A stretch of DNA of 64,000 bases from Cytospora piceicola (taxonomy: Eukaryota > Ascomycota > Sordariomycetes > Diaporthales > Cytosporaceae). The position numbers and the translations under genes were made by a program. The notes beneath the pieces were generated by a model that was not told where the DNA came from, did not search any database, and saw nothing but the letters and a program-made list of their open reading frames with translations. Location: assembly GCA_023375675.1 (NCBI GenBank), contig JALQBC010000008.1, forward strand, positions 744,001-808,000, read 5' to 3'. This document shows positions 48,201 through 56,075 of the stretch, in pieces. Numbering within the stretch: position 1 is the stretch's first letter; each line of letters starts with the position of its first letter.

Positions 48201-51172
48201 TCCCCTAGCGAGCTGCGAAACCACGTCAAGACACCCAAGCACCTCAAGGCTGTCGACGCTGCTACTGCCGTCGCCCCCGAGCTCTCTTAGGCGAGCTGGA
48301 CTAGGGTGTCCATGTTATCACCGCCGTCAACTGTCAGCCGTCAACTGTCACCGCCGTCGACTTTCACCGCCGTCAACTGTCAGCCGTCAACTGTCAGCCG
48401 TCAACTGTCAGCCGTCAACTGTCACCGCTGCCACATTATTGTCGTCGCCCCTGAGCTCTCTTAGGCGAGCTGGACTAGGGTGGACATAGTGGACATGGTG
48501 GACATTGCTATTTTTTGGACCTGTGTTATGGACATCATGGACTTGCTAATGTTGTGGACATCATGGACTTATGGACTTGCTAACATCGTGGACATCGTGG
48601 ACTCACGGACTTGCTGACTCTTTTTCTTATGTACGCTAACTCACTACTATATGGAATACAATGCTAACATGTCGTTTAAGCATACTATGATAGCCTGTTA
48701 AGCAAGCTAAGTAAAAACGCATCCAGCTGTGTCTACGAAATAAACTAATAACCCCACAGGTGACTTGTCTGGCCAATTCCTACGAACTTGCTCGCCGCAA
48801 GGCCATTCGTGCGCTGACAGGTATGAAGCCACCACCAACATCCCAGCAACTAACATGACTAACATTTCGGGGAAGAATTCCGCATCCGCGGCTTGTCTAC
48901 AAACACTAGCTTTGTCGTGAGCCTCCTCTCGCACCCGACGTTCATCGCGGGCGACTGCTGGACGACCTTCATCGACGACACGCCTGAACTCTTCGACTTG
49001 GTTGGGTCCCAGAACCGAGCCCAGAAACTGCTTGCTTACATGGGCGACCTCGCTGTCAACGGAAGCAGTATCAAGGGTCAGGTTGGCGAGCCCAAGCTCA
49101 AGAGTGAAATCATTATCCCTGAGCTTCTCGACGAAGCCGGAAGCAAGATCGATGTTAACCAGCCATGCACCAAGGGCTGGCGGAACATCATCCTGGAGCA
49201 GGGCCCCGCAGCATTTGCGAAGGCTGTGCGCGGATACAAGGGCACTCTGGTGATGGACACAACTTGGAGAGATGCTCACCAGTCCCTGCTGGCTACCCGC
49301 GTGCGCACTGTCGACCTATGCAACATTGCCAAGGAGACCAGCCATGGTCTGCACAACCTTTACAGTCTGGAGTGCTGGGGCGGAGCGACTTTCGATGTCG
49401 CCATGCGTTTCCTCTACGAAGATCCCTGGGACCGGCTGCGAAAGATGAGAAAGCTCATCCCCAACATTCCTTTCCAGATGCTGCTCCGTGGAGCCAACGG
49501 TGTTGCCTACTCCTCTCTTCCCGACAATGCCATCGAACACTTCGTCGAGCAGGCAAAGAAGAATGGTGTCGATATCTTCCGTGTCTTTGACGCCTTGAAC
49601 GATATCGACCAGCTCGAGGTTGGTATCAAGGCCGTCCACAAGGCCGGCGGTGTGGTCGAGGGTACCGTGTGCTATTCGGGCGATATGCTAAACCCCAAGA
49701 AGAAGTACAACCTGCCGTACTACATTGACCTGGTCGACAAGTTGGTCGAACTCGGCATCCACGTTCTTGGTATCAAGGACATGGCTGGTGTTCTCAAGCC
49801 CCACGCTGCCAAGCTGCTGATCGGCTCGATCCGCGAGAAGTACCCTGACCTGCCCATCCACGTCCACACCCATGACTCTGCTGGTACTGGTGTTGGATCG
49901 ATGGTTGCCTGTGCTGAGGCTGGTGCAGATGCTGTTGATGCTTGCAGTGACAGCATGTCCGGCATGACATCGCAGCCAAGTATCAATGCGCTGCTCGCCT
50001 CCCTTGAGGGAAGCGACCTCGACCCTGGTCTGAACGTCCACCATGTACGCGCTCTGGACACGTACTGGTCACAACTCCGCCTGCTGTACTCACCGTTCGA
50101 GGCTGGTCTTACAGGACCCGACCCTGAGGTGTACGAGCACGAGATCCCTGGTGGTCAGCTCACCAACATGATGTTCCAGGCACAGCAACTTGGCTTGGGC
50201 TCACAGTGGCTCGAGACTAAGAAGGCCTACGAAGCTGCCAACGACCTCCTCGGTGATATCGTCAAGGTCACACCGACTTCAAAGGTTGTCGGTGATCTTG
50301 CGCAGTTCATGGTGTCAAACAAGCTTACCGAAGAGGATGTTAGGAGGCGTGCCAAGGAGCTTGACTTCCCTGGCTCTGTTCTTGAGTTCTTCGAAGGTCT
50401 GATGGGTCAGCCTTACGGCGGCTTCCCCGAGCCACTCCGTTCGGATGCCCTTCGCGGCCGCAGGAAGCTGGACAAGCGACCCGGTCTGTTCCTTGAGCCT
50501 GTTGACTTCGCAAAGGTGAAGCGTGATCTGGCCAAGAAGTACGGCGGCCCCGTCACTGACTGTGATATTGCCTCTTACGTCATGTACCCCAAGGTCTTTG
50601 AGGATTTCAAGACCTTCCAAAAGACCTTCGGCGACATGTCCGTCCTTCCGACCAAGTACTTCCTCTCTAAGCCGGAGATCGGCGAGGAATTCCATGTCGA
50701 GTTGGAGAAGGGCAAGGTCCTAATCCTGAAGCTGCTGGCCATTGGACCCCTGAGCGAGCACACTGGCCAGCGTGAGGTGTTCTACGAAATGAACGGCGAA
50801 GTCCGACAGGTCACCATCGACGACAAGAAGGCCAGCGTCGAGAACGTCAGCCGGCTCAAGGCTGATCCTGGCGACAGCAGCCAGGTTGGCGCCCCGATGG
50901 CTGGTGTGCTGGTGGAGCTTCGTGTCCACGAGGGTTCCGAGGTCAAGAAGGGAGACCCGCTAGCTGTGCTCAGCGCCATGAAGATGGTAAGTTTTGTTGA
51001 TGCTGTCTCACGTTACTCGATGCAACTTTCGATATTAGTCCGGGCTAACACAGCATTTCTGTAGGAAATGGTCATCTCCTCGCCGCACAACGGCAAGGTC
51101 TCGTCACTCCAAGTCCGCGATGGCGATTCGGTGGACGGCACGGATCTAGTCTGCAAGATCGTCAAGGCCTAG
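42275..51172 (+). CDS. pyc: Pyruvate carboxylase, interrupted by a 4.6-kb intronic insertion
   Basis: Exons: 42275..42401, 42501..42521, 42578..42585, 42669..42680, 42740..42777, 42835..42866, 42950..43069, 43147..43208, 43318..44163, 48760..48820, 48876..50986 and 51065..51172, 1181 residues as joined. Order: biotin carboxylase domain ([26 protein letters not shown]-grasp [21 protein letters not shown]), carboxyltransferase domain ([30 protein letters not shown]), and a C-terminal biotinyl domain with the acceptor Lys in SAMKM|EMVIS. The enzyme makes oxaloacetate from pyruvate, bicarbonate and ATP. Exons 9 and 10 meet in frame as [22 protein letters not shown], but fungal enzymes normally have a PHYDSMLVK-like segment between these, and it is not visible. 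So the copy either lacks it or the exon lies in the assembly gap. Three exons are only 21, 8 and 12 nt long. Confidence 0.95.
44640..45490 (+). repeat. 17-bp minisatellite array (CAGACAGTC(T/A)AC units)
   Basis: Units of about 17 bp built on TTCAGACAGTC(T/A)AC(G) repeat through the whole stretch. After the gap, the unit CTTCAGACAGTCAACGC repeats almost perfectly eight times (45029-45164) and once more after a CTCAGGGTCAG variant. Units 5' of the gap and 3' of about 45200 are degenerate. Because 17 is not a multiple of 3, all three frames stay open and produce spurious long ORFs rich in [14 protein letters not shown]. Confidence 0.93.
44930..45027. other. Assembly gap (98 N)
   Basis: Ninety-eight N inside the minisatellite. 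The true length is unknown, since arrays of this kind collapse in short-read assemblies. Confidence 0.99.
45528..45630 (+). repeat. Short tandem of TGGTTGTG(G/C)GTGCCTTCC units
   Basis: Five imperfect copies of an 18-22-bp unit (GGTTGTGGGTGCCTTCC and variants with GTGCGTGCC) lie upstream of the nested ORF. Confidence 0.8.
45735..45938 (+). repeat. 84-105-bp composite repeat before the nested ORF
   Basis: The modules AGACAACATTGCGTCTGC, TTCAACTCCGTTC and GGTCAACATTGCGTCGGTTC alternate in two long units, each ending TTCAACTCCGTTCC. The ATG of the nested ORF (ACAACATGGCG) falls in what would be the next ACAACATTGCG module. The start codon therefore seems to have arisen at the edge of the repeat. 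Confidence 0.8.
45939..48290 (+). CDS. GIY-YIG-like protein with six U1-type C2H2 fingers, nested in the pyc intron
   Basis: Uninterrupted ORF of 783 residues on the pyc strand. The frame is open further upstream, but only through repeat DNA, so the ATG at 45939 ([19 protein letters not shown]) was chosen. Residues about 97-120 read [20 protein letters not shown] + Y, the spacing of a GIY-YIG nuclease core (K/G-IY-x10ish-G-x4-R-x3-Y). They lead to [20 protein letters not shown] and CWAPIP, then a hydrophobic stretch and [17 protein letters not shown]-x2-C-x12-H-x5-H fingers start at Cys 291, 344, 434, 678 and 746; a sixth (about 607-629) has Tyr for its first Cys. Such proteins are annotated C2H2 finger proteins in Sordariomycetes and, as I recall, occur in many copies. 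Nuclease activity and mobility are inference. An acidic/basic 21-residue repeat separates fingers 3 and 4. Confidence 0.85.
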   Translation: MAFTEIPDYILWLVWTFLVNAPPVNRSSDATAPPIESQDMLEDLMEDSQLIFADGLLDVIQSPTQPPITYFKSLSTVIKGLWALYALVLKKEGCRPKIYLGTGSHAFLGVASRWRDYDDKVSLPRYVKEALDDGYTITHKGLICWAPIPPPSTRFSVRALFLILETVFSIVFWAMYSKTNDYRMPHMCPWPIDKLEYDGCCSHAAIGEGLRLGGAQGLSPDQVEAYDAMMKKKRQEASNKTTRAIYYAFKRRDFDAWQAKQRWYESRRDPGYKARRREARLKNVADRRYACDICDIAFGHRGDLDLHCTTERHIDKVNGVVRPPSNALSTIYSATYAVAKRFYCGYCDYAAASQAALNVHLKSQKHIGTVDMAESNGITPKSAADTDDVDSDDAPSAKRHAAIPDGILEVAKAAKNEQVAKRKAAYITAKRFHCVICDYSFGSKHELDIHYTSQKHFDNEAKAKSCGITPERAIASDDVDLDNALVKRPKVAPVTSHEHDVNIDDDSDDVPLVRHGRFARVAPDDVDSDDAPLVRHGRLARVAPDDVDSDDAPLVRRRRLARVAPDDVDSDNVPLVRRPRIAPVGETSSQKEARLRAANIAARKHFYEICQHAFGKAGGLTVHLDSKRHKDKVDAAASGGVVAVPQVTLDEVRQAAADRKEARDRWQAANIAAKKYHCSTCNYTAAKQDRLDAHLKTPKHAENVSTVASGGVIAVRKEVPDAVRKAVNTDNQRKRAAIIAARTHVCEPCNLACGSPSELRNHVKTPKHLKAVDAATAVAPELS
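47449..47690 (+). repeat. 63-bp coding tandem repeat (21 residues, about 3.8 copies)
   Basis: Encodes [21 protein letters not shown] and variants, alternating an acidic and a basic half. Copies differ by few bases, so the expansion is recent. It acts as a linker between zinc fingers 3 and 4. Confidence 0.9.
48270..48482 (+). repeat. 39-bp direct repeats flanking a 14-bp minisatellite
   Basis: The 39-bp sequence GTCGCCCC(C/T)GAGCTCTC + TTAGGCGAGCTGGACTAGG + GTG occurs at 48270-48308 and 48444-48482 with one mismatch. The first copy contains the last codons and the stop of the nested ORF. Between them are about eight units of CCGTCAACTGTCAG. Confidence 0.9.
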
Positions 51173-53594
51173 GAACTACGTGCCTGGTAGAGGCCGGGAG
51201 ATAAGATCTCTTGGCGATCTGTGTGTCCTTCGGTGGTCATTATCGTGGGCTGCAGTGGCGCCTTTTATTGTTTTGCGTCACCTGGACTTGTGTTTCACGA
51301 CGGCGTGGGATGGGAGCGGTGCGGTTGGGCAAAGCGACGGACATGCGATTGGGGGAAGAATACCTGATTACACTGCATACAAGGCAAGAGGGAAAAGACC
51401 ATCAAACATGCTTGTTCAGGGTTGTTTATGAGTTTAAAGCAATTATTTTGGCCAATTTGTTTTGGCCACTCAAAGGTTCAAATATATCACATCTTATTTC
51501 CGAGTTGTCTTTGCCTCCTGCGTGGCGTCCATATGGTTTTAACCCGGGTCCAACCGCATGGCAACTCCCCAAGTCCATGGCCGGCCGCCACACGTTTCGG
51601 ACTTACATTAATTTCGTATGCCATCCGTGCATGTACTGTATATATTGTATCGACGAGGGCCAGGATAGCATGCAGGTATGCATGCATACATTTAAGCTTG
51701 TATTCCCTCGAGGCGGCCATGGCGTATGTACGTGCTCCCGGATCGCAGGCCACCCCTGACCATATTTAATGTTGACAAACTGCACAAGGTACCCTGTCTC
51801 AGGCTGTATCACAGGAAAGTGCACACACATGATTGCAGGATGCCATGTTTCCTTTTCCCTTTTTTTTACTCTCGGTTGAAGTTGCGTGCCTTCGCGCGTG
51901 TGTGGTGCGATTGGTTATACGAACCCCGAAGGGAACTCCTTGCATGCAGTGAAAGTGCTAGTCAAGAAGGGAGGGATCATAATGATATAATTATCTCCAA
52001 ATACTGTTTGTTTTCTTCCCCCTGGCGCTGGTGTCGACGCAGCAAGGGTGATACTTGAATTGCTTGGGTTCCCGACGCGGCACGGGGCCACGGCAAGTCC
52101 TGCCGCCGCGTGTGGTGGATTACCTACCTAGGTAGGTAAGTAGGTAGGTATATTCCAACTCTCATTCGTAAAGACGGCCGGGAAAGGGGGTGGATGGCTG
52201 GTGAAAGGGAAGGATCAAACCCGAGAGGTGGTGGTGTCTGTGTCTGTAGATCTCGATTTGGATACCTGTAAATAGTCCCATGCGGGATGGGGGCCAATGG
52301 AGTTGTGCTGCAAGGTACCTAAGTACCTAATTGCGTATAGAGCCCATTGCCAAGAGAGCCAGGCGTGTGTTGGTGGTCTGTCCCTTTTCTCTTCTTTTTT
52401 TTTCTCTTCTCTTATTTGCACTTTCTTATGTTCCTCAGCTATGATTTGCGCTGAGGCTAAAGCCAATCTAGCTACTGATACCTGTCTCACTGCGTGGGTA
52501 GATAATCATCACAGATTGCATTTACTCGCGCTTATGGCGGGTTGTTCTGCTTCTTTCTTGGTCTCGTTGTTGTCTCGTCGTGTGATTGAGCGAGAATATG
52601 GACGGACGTTGACGGATAGGCTCGTGACATTTTGTCGTTATCAGAGGCTGATCGACCGACACGTCTCACGTTTCCCTCGGGATGGCATGTACACTCAAGT
52701 ACGGGCGCTCCCAATTCACATCGCAAGGTTCATTGAGATCTGCAACCAAGGGACTTTTCCATGTTTCACTTGTCTTGCGCCCGGCTGTTGCCTCTCATGC
52801 TTCTTTTCCGAGCGCTATTTATCTGGCCGAATCCAAGCGCGAGATGGATATAGTACGGATGGGCCGCCAAAGACTTTGTGTGTCGTGTGGAACGTTTATG
52901 TTTAGAAGTCCGTACTAGTCTGCATATCAAACTTTAGACATGGAACCCCAGTCAGCTAGTACATCCCTAGTTTGCAAAGAAGTAAGGTTATCAGTTACTT
53001 AGGTAGGTAAAGCTAGTCCTTAATTTGCACTGCATTAGTTAGCATCTGGCTAAAGAAAAGAGAACAAACAGTTTTCCTTCTTTTCCCTTCCCATTTTGCT
53101 TTTTTTTCGCCTATGTGTGTCATAGTGGAAGGTATCCTGGAGGGAGGTGTCCCAGGGTGATATCTCGGAGGATCAATTTTTAGTATACTAACAAACAGTA
53201 ACCAGCCTAGGAACCATTTAGCTTGGAGGAGATAGCATCATCGACCTGGAGTATTTGTAACATGTTGGGAACATTCCACAAGCCGATAGTCCCAAGCCTG
53301 AAACTTACACGATGTAGGCTTTCGATTCATGTCACATAATGCGACCTAGCATGGAATGACACGCAGGACATATTGGCATCTCTGCATATGGATGGCGATA
53401 ATTGACATAAGACTTATGAGGATAAAAGCTGCTGTATTGATATTGATGCTTCTATTTACAAGCAACCTTGGCTATCGTGTTCCAATACTTCGCTTATAAG
53501 AAAAAATAAACATTACCAAGAATTCAGAACCTGAGAGTGAATGCGTTGATGATAAGTATGCAATGGAATTCCACTTGACCAACTTCTGCTCGGA
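51173..53594. other. Intergenic, no gene supported
   Basis: ACCTAGGT palindrome at 52126 within TACCTACCTAGGTAGGTAAG. A 202-codon ORF at 52297-52905 has no family signature and looks accidental. Confidence 0.5.
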
Positions 53595-56075
53595 TCACAG
53601 CATCTTTCCGATACTGTGGACCTTGAAGCCAAGTGACTTCAGGTAGCGACCGTCGACGACGTTTCTTCCGTCAAACACCCAGCTGTGATCCTCCATCAGG
53701 GCCGCGACAGCCTCCCAGTCGACGACGTCCTTGTCACCCGAGAGGGTCGAATTCCTCGCGCATTGTTTGCAGCCGGGCTCGCAGGCCGCCTGTGGCAAGA
53801 GCCGGTGCAGGGGGTCCTCCTCGTCGTTGTTGTCCGTGCCCGAGATGACCCTCTCGATCCCGGTGATGTCCATCTCGCTGGGCTCCTTCTCCGCCGACAA
53901 GGGCAGGCTGGGCAGGTCGTTGTTGGGCGTCATGGCGGCGTCCTTCTTGGCCGTGATGACCTGCGTGCCGCGGAACTGCTCCCACTGCGTGAGGATCAGG
54001 GCCGCCGAGGCCCCGTCCACGGCGTCCCTCCAGCCGCTGGTGACCTTGATGCGGCTCATCATGGACTCGTCCTTGACCAGGCGCCGCACCTCGTCCTCGA
54101 CCTCGTCGGGCGCGCAGCCCGGGTCGAACACGGCGATCTCCCGCGGCATCTCGAGGGCCAGCTCCGCGATGATGTGCACGGCGACGCTGTTCCGGGTGTC
54201 GTTGGTGCCGTCCTTGAAGGCGAAGCCGAAGACGGCGACCTTCTTGCCCCTGAGGGTGCCGTTGAGCTTCCGGATGGCCGTCTTGGTGAAGCGCTCCCTC
54301 TGGTACCTGTTGATGTCCAGGACGCTGGTCCAGTAGTCGGCGACCTCCTGCAGGTGCAGGCAGCGGGCGAGGTAGGCCAGGTTGAGTATGTCCTTCTCGA
54401 AGCAGCTCCCGCCGAAGCCGACGCCGGCGTGCAGGAAGCGGGGGCCGAGGCGGGCGTCGGCGCCCAGGGCGCGGGCGACCTCCTCGACGTCGGCGCCGAG
54501 CTCCTCGCACAGGGCGCTGACGGCGTTGACGCTGCTGATGCGCTGGGCGAGCATGGCGTTGGCGATGAGCTTGGTCAGCTCCGAGCTGAAGGTGTTGACG
54601 GTCAGGATGCGGCCGAGGGGCACCCAGGCGGCGTAGACGCCGCGCAGCGCCACCGCCGCCTGCAGGCCCGCCAGGCCCGTGCCGCTGCCGATGAGGATCC
54701 GGTCCGGCCGCATCAGGTTGGCCACGGCGGAGCCCTCGGCGAGGAACTCGGGGTTCGAGAGCACCTCGAAGGATGTCTCGGGCCGGTGCTGGCGGAGCTG
54801 TTTTGGTTGGGAAGGATCATCGCGTTAGCCCGGTTCTACTTGCATCTTCTTTTTCTGTTTGTGTGTGTGTGTGTGTGCGTGTGTGTTTTTTTGTTTTACA
54901 CCAGGTCGTGTCCCTAGTTTGTTTGCTACGAATTCGATAGTGCGTGTTCGTGTTTCAGGGGTTACCCGAGACATTGTGGCTGGGCTATACTATACCAAGA
55001 CGTCTGACAAGCACATCTTTTTTTGTTCCTTCTCCCCAAATTCTTGGGGGTCTTTAGGGGTCCCGAGAAGGGTGTTTGGGGAGGGGAGTACAGGGGATGA
55101 ATGGGAATGTGATTTTCCTGTGCCACGTTGCTTGTGGGGAAGGGGGTTTGGCGTTGAGATTAGTGCCGGATAATTCCAGCGACAAATGTGAGACTTCGGG
55201 AAAAGGGGGGGGGGGAGGGGAGAGGGGGAGGATGGTTTGCAGGAGATCAGGAAACATCACAGTACTTACGATATTGGAGATGATCCTCGCCGTTCCACAA
55301 GGCACCGTGCTCTTCTCGACGATGATTGCGCCACTCTTGGCGTTCTTTGCTATGGTCCGCGTCGCGGACTCCAGTGCACCCAAGTCCGCGCTGGCGCCGG
55401 CACCGACGCCATACATCTTAGTGGGCGTGTTGACGCAGATGAAGATAATATCTGCCGTCGCGATGCATGGTACGACGTTGGTCGAGAAGAACAGGTTCGG
55501 GTTCCTCGACGGGAGGTGGATGATGCTGCTGGACGAGGCAGCCTTGATGCCGCTGAGGCCGGTCACGGTGGTCTCGTTGGTGCCGTCACGGGCGATGCGG
55601 ACGATCTTGGGCAGGCCCGTCTCGTGGATGGGGAGGTGGTTGGAGTTCCATGCTGCGATCCTCTCCGAGTTGAGGTCAACTACGTTGACGGTGATAGAAG
55701 GGTTGTGATAGGCAATCAGAGCCGCGGTCGGTCCACCTGGAATTTGTGTAAGTGACTTGTCCCCCTGGTGCCGTGGGAGAGTGTGTGCTTACCGACGAAA
55801 CCTGCTCCGACAAAGCAGATGTTCTTGACCAAAGGGGCCGACGGCTGCAATGCAGTGATGGTGTCTGAGCGAGAGTGTCGGTGAGCCCCCTCGAGGTGTT
55901 CCACCTTGCGCTCAGGAGACTCGCCACGTGAGCTGGGAGGTGAGGTGGCAGGAGTTGCCTCGCCGGATCCCCAGGACTCGACCAAAGAGGTAGACATTGT
56001 GGTCATCAGAGAGTCTGTGCTCGCGTCCCGAACCAAGGGCGGAATATCCATTGCGGTCGTTTGGGCGGTCATCAT
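53595..56075 (-). CDS. UDP-glucose 6-dehydrogenase
   Basis: Three exons (minus: 56075..55793, 55736..55270, 54797..53595) give 650 residues. After an 80-residue Ser/Thr-rich N-terminal extension comes the Rossmann motif NICFVGAGFVGGPTAALIA, then IFICVNTPTKMYGVG and VEKSTVPCGTA, and SNPEFLAEGSAVANLMRPDR. The catalytic loop GVGFGGSCFEKD has its Cys at about 382; FGFAFKDGTNDTRNS and the UDP-binding C-terminal domain follow. All catalytic residues are present. It oxidises UDP-glucose to UDP-glucuronate with two NAD+. Fungal N-terminal extensions of this sort may be regulatory. The second intron is long (472 nt) with a G-rich tract on the plus strand, and the C-terminal insert with CEPGCKQC is unusual. 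The start is the MM pair at 56075. Confidence 0.95.

Larger units (their letters stand above)
44164..48759 (+). mobile_element. 4.6-kb insertion inside a pyc intron (candidate selfish element)
   Basis: The donor GTGAGT at 44164 and the acceptor CCCCACAG at 48752-48759 bracket 4596 nt, while the other pyc introns are 56-109 nt. The first 140 nt look like an ordinary intron: a GCTGACCC branch and a CACCACAG acceptor ending at 44302, followed one base later by a second donor, GTGAGT at 44304. The last part ends with CTAATAACCCCACAG. Between them lie a 17-bp minisatellite with an assembly gap, GTGGGTGCCTTCC repeats, an intact long ORF (45939..48290), a second minisatellite between 39-bp direct repeats, and GGACAT-rich sequence to about 48620. 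No transposase, reverse transcriptase, terminal inverted repeats or group I/II intron core was recognised, so the element type is unassigned. The insertion is inferred from size and content. Confidence 0.65.

Noticed and set aside
44164..48759. Group I or group II self-splicing intron
   Set aside because: Ends are spliceosomal (GTGAGT / CACAG) and no catalytic core, reverse transcriptase or LAGLIDADG motif was seen.
52297..52905. 202-codon ORF with an ATG
   Set aside because: No recognisable domain, Cys/Ser/Leu-rich accidental composition, and no conserved start or splice context.
53685..54917. 410-codon plus-strand ORF
   Set aside because: Antisense shadow of the UDP-glucose dehydrogenase exon; no domain and biased Gly/Val/Asp composition.
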